From: Beijerinckiaceae bacterium
GTDB taxonomy: Bacteria; Pseudomonadota; Alphaproteobacteria; Rhizobiales; Beijerinckiaceae
NCBI GenBank assembly: GCA_030684835.1
Contig: JAUXWZ010000157.1
Location: 62,001-126,000 of the forward strand
Length of the DNA: 64,000 nt
Direction: 5' to 3'
Under the pieces are notes generated by a model that saw only the letters and a list, made by a program, of their open reading frames with translations, did not search any database and was not told the DNA's origin. Position 1 is the first letter of the stretch. Each line of letters opens with the position of its first letter. Below, one piece after another: positions 45,056 through 53,364 of this stretch. Both the position numbers and the translations under genes were made by a program.

Positions 45056-46309
45056 ATGCTGTCGAAAGAAAACAACGAGCTACTAACCCGTGTCAGCTCC
45101 GGAACGCCGATGGGACAGCTGATGCGCAATTACTGGATTCCGGCGGGCTTTGCGGAGAAGGTGGCGGAGCCGGACTGTCCGCCTGTTCGCGTCCGCCTGC
45201 TCGGGGAAGACCTCGTCCTCTTTCGCGATAGCGCAGGGAAGCTGGGGCTACTCGAAGAAGCCTGCCCGCACCGGCTGGCGTCCATGTTCTATGGCCGCAA
45301 CGAAGGCGGCGGATTGCGGTGCGTCTATCATGGGCTCAAGTTCGATGTCAGCGGGAGCTGCGTCGATGTTCCCTGCGTGCCGCGCTCGACCAGCCCGGAA
45401 CAACTGGCGCAAGTCAAGCGAAGCATGAAGACAAGATCATATCCGTGCATCGAACGGGCAGGTCTCGTCTGGACGTTCATGGGTGACGGCGCTCCGCCGG
45501 CCTTCCCCGAACTTGAATGGACCCTGCTGCCGGAAGCGAACCGCTACACGACGCGGCACATCCAGGATTGCAACTGGCTGCAGGCGCTGGAAGGTGGATT
45601 CGACGCGCCGCATCTCACGTTCTTGCATGGCGGAGACCACAAGGACCGCACGCGCGACGTGGTTCCTTCCTTCTACGAGGTGGCGCAGACGGATTTCGGA
45701 TTCGTCGTGGCGACCGGGCGGGAAATCGTACCGGAGGTCGTGCACTGGAACCTCAACGTCATGTTGATGCCGTTTCACAAGATCATTTCGACCGCGCCGG
45801 CGGCAGCGCACATGTGGGTGCCAATCGATGACGAAACGACAATGCTCTACAGCATCGATTTCCATCCAGACCGTCCCTTGAGCGAGACCGAACTCGAGCG
45901 CGCCTGCGATGGTGGCTGGATACATACCGAGAATGTGCCCGGAACGGATCATGCCCTCCGCCATCGCGGAAACGAATACATGATCGACAGAGCTCTCCAG
46001 GCCAGCGGCGCGTCGTTCACCGGCATCAAGGGATTCGGAACTCAGGATTGCGCGGTGCAGGAATCCATGGGCCCGATCGTCGACCGTTCGCGCGAACGCC
46101 TTCTCGTCGGCGATTCAGCGATTGTGAAACTCCGCCGCCTGCTACTTCAGGCGCTACGCGACCAGAAGGACGGTGGCCGCCCGCTCGGCCTCGATCCTGC
46201 AAGCTATCGCGTCCGCTCACTGCGCTGCGAATTGCCCCCGGACGCGAAGATGTCTGAGCTGATGCACGATCTCGTGCGTGTCGATCGCGAGCCCGCCGAG
46301 GTGGTCTAG
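45056..46309 (+). CDS. Rieske non-haem iron aromatic ring oxygenase, alpha subunit
   Basis: The 417-residue oxygenase has the Rieske [2Fe-2S] motifs CPHRLA near residue 71 and CVYHGLKFD near 91, and the mononuclear iron site EGGFDAPHLTFLHGG (Asp-x2-His-x4-His) near 180. The overall layout resembles phthalate 4,5-dioxygenase or vanillate O-demethylase alpha subunits, enzymes that hydroxylate or demethylate aromatic acids. No reductase or ferredoxin gene is adjacent, so electrons must come from elsewhere. A Bug receptor follows 37 bases later, probably in the same transcript. The pair is flanked by IS remnants, suggesting separate acquisition. Confidence 0.92.
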   Translation: MLSKENNELLTRVSSGTPMGQLMRNYWIPAGFAEKVAEPDCPPVRVRLLGEDLVLFRDSAGKLGLLEEACPHRLASMFYGRNEGGGLRCVYHGLKFDVSGSCVDVPCVPRSTSPEQLAQVKRSMKTRSYPCIERAGLVWTFMGDGAPPAFPELEWTLLPEANRYTTRHIQDCNWLQALEGGFDAPHLTFLHGGDHKDRTRDVVPSFYEVAQTDFGFVVATGREIVPEVVHWNLNVMLMPFHKIISTAPAAAHMWVPIDDETTMLYSIDFHPDRPLSETELERACDGGWIHTENVPGTDHALRHRGNEYMIDRALQASGASFTGIKGFGTQDCAVQESMGPIVDRSRERLLVGDSAIVKLRRLLLQALRDQKDGGRPLGLDPASYRVRSLRCELPPDAKMSELMHDLVRVDREPAEVV

Positions 46310-46346
46310 CGAGCCTGGATTCCCGAAAGTTCGGAGACGTTGCCAC

Positions 46347-47381
46347 ATGCGAAACGTACATGGCGCAGCACTTGCCCCGCTCCTGTTGGTAGCGGTCTTC
46401 TGCAAGCCGGGCGCATTTGCGCAGGAGGCCGGCCACGAGCTTTTCTACAAGGGAAAAACCGTCGCCATCATCACCAGCACCGGCCCTGGCGGTGGCTATG
46501 ACCTCGTGGCGCGTCTCATCGCTAGATACATGCCGAAACAGCTGAACGGCGCGCCGACGATGATCGTCCAGAACATGCCAGGCGGGGGAAACGTCGTCGC
46601 GACGAATTACATGTATGAAATAGCCCCAAAAGACGGAACTGCCATCGCCGTCGTTAACAACGCGGTGCCACTCAATCAGGTTCTGGACGGCCGAAACATC
46701 CGGTTCGACGCCAGCAAGTTCAACTGGATTGGTTCTACCGGCGGCCGCAACGAGGCCGTTTTCATCCTCACCTCCGCCGGAATTTCGTCGGTCGATGAGC
46801 TCAGGAAGAAGGAAGCGATCCTGGGCGGGACCGGCCCCGGCTCGTCGATCGTCATCTTTCCGACCGCCATGAACTCCGTGCTCGGGACGAAATTCCGGAT
46901 CGTGACGGGCTACAAGAGTTCGACGGAAGTCTTTCTCGCCATGGAGCGGGGGGAGGTCGTCGCGCGGTCGGGAACCCTACCGTCGCTGCAATCGGGCTAT
47001 CCGCACTGGCTCGCCGAAAAGAAAATTCAGTTTCTCGCTCAGGTCGGCCTGAAACGGGATGCCGAACTGCCGGACGTTCCCCTTCTAACCGAGCTTGCGC
47101 AGACCGAAGAGCAACGTCGCGTCCTGGCGCTGATTTCGTCGCCGCCCGCGCTTGGCCAACCCTACCTCGCGCCTCCCGGCGTTTCGCCCGAGCGGATCGC
47201 CATGCTACGCGCCGCGTTCGCGAGGACCATGAAGGACGCCGGATTCGTCGCCGACGCCGCAAAAGGAAGCATCGATATTGCGCCGATGACCGGCGACGAG
47301 GTCGCACGGATTGTCACGGACGTCGTCAACGCTGATCCGGGCACGATCAAACGCGCCCGCGAGGCGCTCGCCACGAAATGA
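46347..47381 (+). CDS. Bug-family periplasmic binding protein next to Rieske oxygenase
   Basis: A 344-residue receptor with a signal peptide ending at GAFAQE, HELFYKGKT, the STGPGGGYDLVAR loop and NMPGGGN. I start at the ATG at 46347, behind GGAGA, where the hydrophobic leader begins. The in-frame start at 46278 lies inside the oxygenase gene. It is the sixth Bug gene in the window and presumably binds the oxygenase substrate, an aromatic acid (inference). Confidence 0.88.
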   Translation: MRNVHGAALAPLLLVAVFCKPGAFAQEAGHELFYKGKTVAIITSTGPGGGYDLVARLIARYMPKQLNGAPTMIVQNMPGGGNVVATNYMYEIAPKDGTAIAVVNNAVPLNQVLDGRNIRFDASKFNWIGSTGGRNEAVFILTSAGISSVDELRKKEAILGGTGPGSSIVIFPTAMNSVLGTKFRIVTGYKSSTEVFLAMERGEVVARSGTLPSLQSGYPHWLAEKKIQFLAQVGLKRDAELPDVPLLTELAQTEEQRRVLALISSPPALGQPYLAPPGVSPERIAMLRAAFARTMKDAGFVADAAKGSIDIAPMTGDEVARIVTDVVNADPGTIKRAREALATK

Positions 47382-48687
47382 CGCCTTTCCCCGGACTCCA
47401 CTGAACATGTAACGCTCATGAGGGACGGCGGAGCGGTTACGCCAAGCGATGCTAGCTTGCGGTCTACCTTCCTTAAATGCTCCTCAATTCTCCGGATAGA
47501 GCGATGTGATCAAAATTTTATAAGGACGGGTTCTTGCATTACTGCACGCGTGGCTCAAGATTAAAGACTGCTGCGGCGCAGGAACGTTTCCCACTTTTGG
47601 TCAGAAAGGATAAAAGTGCCTTTCAGAGCGCAAGAACCAGTCGCCGGGGGGAATCTCAGGGCAAAATTCTCTGCGTGACCCCGAGGCCGGTTGGGGGCCT
47701 CATCCCCAGAGATCCGCCCCCTATCGGCAGATGGGCCCACGATCGCCGACGTCGGGTGCTGACGGCTAAGCTTAGCATGCGGCCGCTGCCCACGACTGAG
47801 TCTTGCGAGCCCGGAACGCGTACCCTAGGGGCGGCGGCCGTCAGCACCCGCGCACCGGAGCGGCGAAGAACCCATCGCCGTTGCTTCTCAAGTTCGCAGC
47901 CTGACGAACAATGGCACCGAAGCGATCACCTCCCCCGATATTACGGCACAGCCGGTGCACGCTTCCTGGTGTTATAATCGAGCATGATGCGACCCCACCG
48001 ATCCTCGGACATGCCGCCGTGCGTGTGCCTCGACTGCGTGTGGCGCAATGTACTCCTGACCCGATTGGTCAACGTGGCAAGATCCGTATGGCGCTGGGCC
48101 TCTTTTCGCTCCCGGCGGAGCAAACCTTACCGCAATCGGCGGTATAGGCGTCGACCAACTTCTTCTTTTGGCAACTTGAGCCTCATAGCTTGCGGTCAGT
48201 TTATCCTTCTCGAGTTCGGTGCTCATGCGCTCCGATTTCTGGGAGACGGCATCCGCCTCGCGATCGCGGGCCAACCGATGGCGCGAGGCGCGATGTTCCA
48301 GCAGTTCCGGCAAGTCGAGGGCGCCATCCAGATCATGATCAGGATGCGCCTCGAAGATCACCCCATTAGATCTCACGGAGCAGCCCGTCGGTCAGGCCGC
48401 TCGACGAGCACCGCTCCTCGACGAATTGCGCGAGAGGTAGCGCTCGCGGGGATAGCTCATCGGGCCGTTGGCATCCGGACCGTCCAGCGACCGCGTGCTT
48501 GGATCGCCAGCCGCCCAACTGACCCTCACCTTGCATTGCTCGATCAACGGCCGGGCTCGCACGAGAAACGAGGGTTTCCCCATTAGTCGGCGACCTAGGC
48601 CTAATCGGATACGCGTGCCTTCATCGTCTCACCTCTGTCCAGACGAGTCCGCTTCCATATCGCCCCGAAAGCTGATTCGGCGTCGGC
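47382..48687. other. Gene-poor stretch with decayed element DNA
   Basis: No convincing intact gene is present. Part (47661-47935) is a diverged copy of 49376-49660. The rest (about 47940-48600) contains only frames that I cannot support; one minus-strand frame at 47972-48376 has a plausible LDLPELLEHRASRHR stretch but then degenerates. The composition is that of a deleted integrative-element module. Confidence 0.6.
47661..47935. repeat. Diverged duplicate of 49376-49660
   Basis: Collinear blocks are shared with the region at and below the gene at 49501. An anchor with TCTCTG and TGACCCC starts at 47661 (versus 49376), and GGCCCACGATCGCCGACGT at 47734 corresponds to GGCCACGGTCGGCCGACGT at about 49463. 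At 47881-47935 the minus strand encodes GAIVRQAANLRSNGDG, like TVVRQAANLRTNAEA in the protein at 49501. This is a relic of a second copy of the element-maintenance region. Confidence 0.65.
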
Positions 48688-48788
48688 ATGAGCCGAAACG
48701 ATCTGACCGACTTTGAGTGGCGCGTGATCGAGCCACTGCTGCCCAACAACCCGCGAGGCGTGCCGCGCGTCGATGACCGCCGCGTGCT
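48688..48788 (+). pseudogene. IS5-family transposase, N-terminal fragment
   Basis: The frame starts MSRNDLTDFEWRVIEPLLP and continues NNPRGVPRVDDRRVLK, the N-terminus of IS5-type transposases. After about 34 codons similarity ends and the frame runs into unrelated sequence. The upstream bases CGAAAGCTGATTCGG may be part of the element's left end. Only the first tenth of a transposase is left. Confidence 0.75.
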
Positions 48789-48837
48789 GAAGGCGGCTTC
48801 GTCAGCTGCGGGAAGTTCGAAAACAACCCTCCTCCGA

Positions 48838-49212
48838 TCAGAAACTAGACCTTGATCGGATTGCTTCGCCGCACCGTCGGCACACACTCCCGGGCGGGTA
48901 CCAGCCGGCCCTGTGCTCAAGCCAGAACCGCGCGGCCTCAAAAACCTTGGGATGGTTTATGTCTGTTGCTATCCTCAACATCGTTCGAGCAACTACCGCA
49001 TTGGCCAGAAACGCACCCCTCCTTAACTCCTCGTCGAAGTGCTTTCTCAGCGTAGGAGGTGCTATCGCCATCATGCGCGCGATTTCCGATTTTCGGGCCC
49101 CGCTCGCCGCAAGCCTTAGAACAAGCTCGCTTTGAACATCGTTCTTCAAGAAGCTGGGCCGTCCGACCTTGTTGGGGTGGTGTCGGGGCTTTGGCAGCGA
49201 GAGGCGCTTCAT
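48838..49212 (-). CDS. Small helix-turn-helix protein of the integrative element
   Basis: A 124-residue basic protein. After a Lys/Arg/His-rich N-terminus (PKPRHHPNKVGRPSF) comes a helix-turn-helix-like region, LRLAASGARKSEIARMMAIAPPTLRKHFDEEL, resembling resolvase or terminase small-subunit DNA-binding domains. A C-terminal CRRC-type Cys pair (VCRRCGEA) is present. The ATG at 49212 follows AGGTGA. It is probably a regulator or DNA-packaging/replication accessory of the element. Function otherwise unknown. Confidence 0.6.
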   Translation of the reverse strand: MKRLSLPKPRHHPNKVGRPSFLKNDVQSELVLRLAASGARKSEIARMMAIAPPTLRKHFDEELRRGAFLANAVVARTMLRIATDINHPKVFEAARFWLEHRAGWYPPGSVCRRCGEAIRSRSSF

Positions 49213-49375
49213 GTGCAGTTCACCTTTCTGATTGTCCCGACTAAAGCCTCGAGTGTGTAAATCGCGTGTATGGGCAAGCGGGCGAATGTCACACGGGCTA
49301 AAAAGCAAAAATATTCACTCCAAAAGTTCGGTTTCGTCTCTGCCGCAGCAGGTTCGCGCTGCAATTATTTTCACG

Positions 49376-49500
49376 CAAAAAAATCTCTGTATGACCCCAA
49401 TGCCGGTACAGAGGCCCAGACCCGTAGAGATACGGACCCCCCGCCCCCCTGCCCGCAGACGAGGCCACGGTCGGCCGACGTTGGGCGCTAGCGGCGGCGG
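49376..49500. repeat. Conserved non-coding segment, partner of 47661 copy
   Basis: This 125-base segment lies between the gene at 49501 and the small HTH gene, and shares ordered blocks with 47661-47770. The shared non-coding sequence includes TCTCTG, TGACCCC, GCCGGT and a GCCGACGT core. Conservation outside the coding frame suggests a regulatory or replication-related site of the element (inference). Confidence 0.45.
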
Positions 49501-50124
49501 TCAGCATGTGGGCGCACCTCCGGTAGAGGTGGCGGAGCCCGGCAGGGGCGCCACGCTTCGGGCTTCCAAGGCAGGCGTGCTGACATGCTTGAGCACCGCC
49601 TCAGCGTTGGTTCGCAGGTTGGCAGCCTGGCGCACCACAGTTCGAAAGCGCACCACATCAGCACAGTGTGCATGCGCCGCTGCGATCAGATCAGCGAGAG
49701 CCGGCGCTCTCCGCCGACTCCCGATTGCGTGCGCAACAGCGACGGCGAGCGCCCGTGGTGATATGCGATTGAGCGACAGCGCAACGGATCCAACTTCGAT
49801 GTAACCGCGAGCATTACGCCCATGGGCCGGCAACACATCGACCAGCAAAGATACGAGCATGCGAGCCTGTTCATGCTCGACGGATTCAGCCAAAGTCGCC
49901 TCGACCAAACCGAGCCACCGCGAAAGTTTTTTATGATCGGGTAGCGCCTGAAGACGTGTGCGCGCCACCTCGGCGGCAAGCGCATCCCTCCGCTCGATAG
50001 GCACCAGCTTCAACACGCGCGTGAGGTGCGCCTCATCCGCACGCCGCATAATTGCGGCCAGCTCTGAAAGATCCTGAAGCAGACGACCACCGCTGGCATA
50101 TAGTTCGTGTTCAGGTGGCCGCAT
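49501..50124 (-). CDS. Hypothetical helical protein of the integrative element
   Basis: A 207-residue, Ala/Arg/Leu-rich, apparently all-helical protein with no family I can name. Notable segments are LSRWLGLVEATLAESVEHEQARMLVSLLVDVLPAHGR and VVRFRTVVRQAANLRTNAEAVLKH. I prefer the ATG at 50124, seven bases behind AGGG, which overlaps the upstream winged-helix gene by 14 bases. ATGs at 50163 and 50184 would give longer forms. A decayed second copy lies at 47881-47935, showing it belongs to a recurring module. Confidence 0.55.
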   Translation of the reverse strand: MRPPEHELYASGGRLLQDLSELAAIMRRADEAHLTRVLKLVPIERRDALAAEVARTRLQALPDHKKLSRWLGLVEATLAESVEHEQARMLVSLLVDVLPAHGRNARGYIEVGSVALSLNRISPRALAVAVAHAIGSRRRAPALADLIAAAHAHCADVVRFRTVVRQAANLRTNAEAVLKHVSTPALEARSVAPLPGSATSTGGAPTC

Positions 50125-50899
50125 TGGACGCCCTCGTCTCGCAGGTTTTTGCGAATTCCCCATTGCCTTGCTGGTTCGGCTCATAGCCGGGAGGCCACTC
50201 GCTCGGGGCTCTAAAGGCACTGACACGCTTCCCGTTGATGACACGCTCAAGGAACTGCGGCGCGATCAAACGTCTTAGGCGATGGTGCTCACGCCATTCA
50301 TCGGCTTGCGGCGTCCCATCCATTACGAGGATTTCCGGCGGCGAGTTCTTGTTTACAAATCCGCCTGCTCCGGGAGGAGAAAATGGGTGTTTATAAGGAT
50401 AGGTGGCAACACCCGTGGCGCCTTTATCCGCACGCCTGTTACACCTTTGGGAAACAGGCGTTGCACCTTCTGATGCTGCAAGGTGATACGGGCGTGAAAC
50501 CTTTATTGGCCGGGTTTTGGCGGTTAAAGGTGTTACAGCCGTGACACCTTTCGTCAGAACTTCGCCGTCCAATATCCAAGAGTACACGGTCGCTCGGCCG
50601 CTGCCGTTGCCGCGCTCGACAATCTGCAAATGGCCAAGATCTCTCAGTGCCCGGAGCTGTTTTCGAACGCCCCCCGCCGTGCAATCACACAGCTCTGCGA
50701 GCTCATCGTGGCTCACGACGGCCTGCATGGATTCGAGGCGCATCTTCTTGCCGATCGCAAATGCGACGAGGAAGGCTAGCGGTTTCGGTTTCAGCTTATC
50801 GTCAAATCGTACTTGATCGAGCCAAAGGAACTGCAGGCCAGTAAACCTGCTCTTCGCTTTACGCTGCGCATCAACGTCGTCCCTCGTCGAACTCGTCAT
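50111..50899 (-). CDS. Winged-helix DNA-binding protein (replication/regulation of element)
   Basis: The 262-residue protein has an N-terminal winged-helix region (MQAVVSHDELAELCDCTAGG, then VRKQLRALRDLGHLQIVERG) of the kind found in phage and plasmid replication or regulatory proteins. A Pro/Lys/Thr-rich linker and a short C-terminal domain rich in Arg and Trp follow. A GGGAGG site precedes the ATG. It is likely co-transcribed with the gene at 49501. Exact role unknown. Confidence 0.6.
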   Translation of the reverse strand: MTSSTRDDVDAQRKAKSRFTGLQFLWLDQVRFDDKLKPKPLAFLVAFAIGKKMRLESMQAVVSHDELAELCDCTAGGVRKQLRALRDLGHLQIVERGNGSGRATVYSWILDGEVLTKGVTAVTPLTAKTRPIKVSRPYHLAASEGATPVSQRCNRRADKGATGVATYPYKHPFSPPGAGGFVNKNSPPEILVMDGTPQADEWREHHRLRRLIAPQFLERVINGKRVSAFRAPSEWPPGYEPNQQGNGEFAKTCETRASNAAT

Positions 50900-51048
50900 G
50901 CGGAACCTCCCGCATCAGGTGCGAGCCGCAGGTTGCTTCTATGTGGACGCGGGCGCCGCATGCCCGAGCGAGCGAAAACCCCTTGCGACGCAGTGCTTCT
51001 GCGCGTAAGTTGGAAGGAACTTTCTTCGTCTAGTTGAAAGCGCCTACC

Positions 51049-51079
51049 AGCCCGCCGCGCGCCCCCGCGGTGGGCTTTT
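51049..51079 (+). terminator. Strong GC hairpin followed by T-run
   Basis: AGCCCGCCGCG (51049-51059) pairs with CGCGGTGGGCT (51066-51076) through eleven base pairs, one a G-T wobble, with a six-base loop, followed on the plus strand by TTT. The nearest genes are on the minus strand, so it may be a relic of a deleted plus-strand gene or act only as a barrier. Confidence 0.5.
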
Positions 51080-51089
51080 CCTTGTGCCC

Positions 51090-51380
51090 TCACGCGGCCT
51101 TCACGAACCGTGCTGCCAGGCTGCGGCAGTAGTCAGGGCGAGAGTACTTTACGGACTTCCAAGACATTCGAATAAAGCTGGGGCCGGTATTTCTATATCG
51201 CCGCTGCTTTATCGCATTCAGCTTCACGCGCTCGATCGCAGCGATGTCCTTGTCTTCAAAAAAGGCAGGGAGGTTATCGTCTGTGGCGAGCGCCTCGAAA
51301 AGGGCTGAACCGGAAAGCCCTTGTCGGGTCCAGTGCGCCATGCGCTCGTTGAAAGTCGTTGCTGTTTGCGTCTCGGCCAT
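51090..51380 (-). CDS. Hypothetical protein, 96 residues
   Basis: A small basic protein with an ATG preceded by GAGGCGA. The first half is acidic/amphipathic (FNERMAHWTRQGLSGSALFEALATDDN) and the second half is basic (LNAIKQRRYRNTGPSFIRMSWKSV). It lies between the element's integrase-side genes and the winged-helix gene on the same strand. I do not recognise it; it may be a small accessory protein of the integrative element. Confidence 0.5.
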   Translation of the reverse strand: MAETQTATTFNERMAHWTRQGLSGSALFEALATDDNLPAFFEDKDIAAIERVKLNAIKQRRYRNTGPSFIRMSWKSVKYSRPDYCRSLAARFVKAA

Positions 51381-51453
51381 GCGTCGCCTCGTTTGTTAGA
51401 GCGACGACCAAATTATGCATATAAGCGGATAAGGCTACAAGATTGCGGTTCCA

Positions 51454-51960
51454 CTAAGTCGAACTTTCTGGAAGCGTATCCATTTGATCTTCGGCTTCAT
51501 ATTGGCGCGCGGCTTCAAGGATGGCGCGAGTAACTGCTAGCGAGTTCGGGTCTTTTTCCCGGTATCGCTTCAGTTCTCTATTACAGGTGCGCCGCGAGCA
51601 ACCAAACTTGGACATAGCTTCGCGGATTGCTGCCTCGTGTTTTACTTTGCGGAGTTCGATGTGATCATAAAGGAAAATGCCCACCTCCCAGTGTTCAGTC
51701 GGATCATTATAACTCTGCGGCCGATGGCCCTGCGCGCGGCTTACAACAAGCTTAACTTCTCCTAGTAGCTCTTCGCGGGGTGACTCGGGATCTAGCAGCC
51801 GCGCTAGCAGCTCTCTGAATCCAGGACACAATGGTTCTTTCTGTCGGCGAAGCGTAGCAGCTATCTTTCGCAGCCCGTCGTCTCCAGAGAACCTGAGCAT
51901 TCGGATCCCGTCGAGTTGAAGCCTCGACATTAGGTCGATGTGGTTAGGATCCCAATTCAC
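51454..51960 (-). CDS. Hypothetical protein adjacent to integrase
   Basis: A 168-residue protein of unknown family with a central helical section (LCPGFRELLARLLDPESPREELLGEVKLVVSR) and a C-terminal stretch that could be a helix-turn-helix (REAMSKFGCSRRTCNRELKRYRE). A GTG start overlaps the integrase stop (GTGA), so the two were probably one operon. It may be an excision or regulatory factor, by position only. Confidence 0.5.
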   Translation of the reverse strand: MNWDPNHIDLMSRLQLDGIRMLRFSGDDGLRKIAATLRRQKEPLCPGFRELLARLLDPESPREELLGEVKLVVSRAQGHRPQSYNDPTEHWEVGIFLYDHIELRKVKHEAAIREAMSKFGCSRRTCNRELKRYREKDPNSLAVTRAILEAARQYEAEDQMDTLPESST

Positions 51961-53120
51961 TTCCTTATCCTCGCGACCACCGCTGCTGGCTTCTGAAAGA
52001 CATTAATCGCCTCTGCGGCCCGCTGCGCCCCTTGCCGGGCGAGGCTCTCCGAGCGGCTGACGTAGCGCGCCGTCATCGCTAGCGTTTTCCAGCCGAACGC
52101 CTCGCGCAACTCATGCGCCTCGGCGCCACTGATCGCAGCCCACGTCGCAGCTGTATGGCGTAGGACGTGCGGAGTAATTCGCTCCACGCCGGCCGCCTCG
52201 CAAATACCCGTGAGAGCCTCCATAAGCAGTTGGTAGTCGACAGGCTGAACGCCGCTTCGGTTGGAAAAGACGAAGCCCAGCCTATGTCCTTGCGCATCCA
52301 GAATGCGAGCCGCATCTGTAGAGAGCGCTCGAACGGCGTCGCCTGTCTTGGTGTCGGGCAGGCGCGCGACCATGCGAGGAAGGTCGACCATATCCCATGT
52401 CATCAGGGCGCGCTTCAGAGACGCGCCAGCCTGTTACAGTGAGGAAGCGGATACAATCAGCGAAGGTGCCCGTCATACGGCTCAGCGCCGCCACAAATCT
52501 CGGAAGTTCGCCTTCATCAAGCCAGCGCTCGCGCGGCGACTCTCGGTTGCGTTTGACGCCCTGCGCCGGGTTGTCCTTCCGGTATCCGAGCTCAATCGCG
52601 CGTCCCATCATCGCAGACAAGACCGCCAGCGAGCGGTTCGCATCAATCGGGTTCGCCCGCTTCCGCCGCATGAAGTCGCGGACCATCTCCGCGGTGATGT
52701 CGGCCACGCGCCGCCCCTTGAAGGTGGGGAGAAGGTTCCGGTCAATACGCCGCTGGTAATCTTTGCGCGTCGCCGGCTTTTTTCCGGAAGGTGCGTCCCC
52801 TTGAAATCCCCGACCAGATCCTCGAACAGCGGCTGCGCCCGTTTTGCCGCTCTGATCCCAGCAGGGTCATCGCCACGGCGCAGCGCGCGCACCATTCCCT
52901 CGGCTTCCTTGCGGGCTTTGTCGGCAGAGAAGGCGGGGTGCTCGCCGATCACGATTTTGCGCCGCCGACGCTGCCCTTCTTCCCCCGGCAGTTCTTGAAT
53001 GAAAAGGAACAGCTTCGATACAGACCCATCCGCCCGGCGCCGCAGCCGAAGCGCGACGCCGGGCAATCTGCTGTCCCGAAAGAGCCGCTCCGGCTTGTCG
53101 CCCAGCGCCGCGCGCCGCAT
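51957..53120 (-). pseudogene. Tyrosine integrase of the tRNA-Leu island (DUF4102 type), two frameshifts
   Basis: Three frames on the minus strand join into one P4-like integrase of about 387 residues. Frame 1 from 53120 has the DUF4102 N-terminal domain (RDSRLPGVALRLRRRADG, KIVIGEHPAFSADKARKEAE). A shift in an A-run near 52785 leads to the core-binding domain (ITAEMVRDFMRRKRA) and the first Arg (VTGWRVSEAR). An extra C near 52410 leads to the catalytic part (TPHVLRHTAATW, FGWKTLAMTARYV). The final His-box is Trp (GW). Either the gene is dead or these are sequencing errors. Confidence 0.8.
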
Positions 53121-53170
53121 TTAATCTTCGCTCGAGACCGCCATGGGACAGAAAATCCCTCGTGTCTCTG

Positions 53171-53190
53171 GGGTATCCCTCAGGGTATCC
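53171..53190 (+). promoter_or_regulatory. Paired GGGTATCC motif, copy 4, near attR
   Basis: GGGTATCC at 53171 and 53183, again 12 bases apart. It lies between the integrase start (53120) and attR (53310-53364), on the side opposite to copies 1-3. In the excised circle this would place one pair on each side of the crossover site, as expected for P and P' arm sites. Confidence 0.55.
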
Positions 53191-53309
53191 CATTGCTGTA
53201 TACTTATCGAAAAGTACCACGACGCATGTACGCGGGGAAGTCTGGAAAAGCTTTGTTGGACAGGCGTTTTAGGGCGACATGCGCGCTTAATAGCATACAA
53301 TCCAAAATA

Positions 53310-53364
53310 GACTTAAAATCCCTCGGGCATGCCCGTGCGGGTTCGACCCCCGCCGTCCGCACCA
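53310..53364 (+). repeat. attR: 55-bp tRNA-Leu 3' direct repeat
   Basis: Identical to 3359-3413. It carries the anticodon-arm to CCA half of tRNA-Leu without the 5' half and is not a functional tRNA. Core chromosomal genes follow directly. Confidence 0.92.

Larger units (their letters stand above)
3329..53364 (+). mobile_element. Composite genomic island in tRNA-Leu(UAA)
   Basis: The island is bounded by the tRNA-Leu gene on the left and an identical 55-bp copy of its 3' end on the right (3359-3413 and 53310-53364). Next to the right end lies a tyrosine integrase gene pointing inward, as is usual for tRNA-targeted islands. Two further degenerate tRNA-Leu ends at 3893 and 35698, in the same orientation, divide the island into a 0.5 kb relic, a 32 kb catabolic unit and an 18 kb unit with defence, IS and element-maintenance genes. 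Core chromosomal genes lie directly outside both junctions. Confidence 0.9.

Noticed and set aside
47972-48376. Possible gene on the minus strand with LDLPELLEHRASRHR
   Set aside because: The first part looks coding, but the second half is motif-free and I found no ribosome site or family; it is better treated as decayed DNA.
53310-53364. Second tRNA-Leu gene at the right end
   Set aside because: Only the 3' half is present; no D arm or 5' acceptor strand precedes it.
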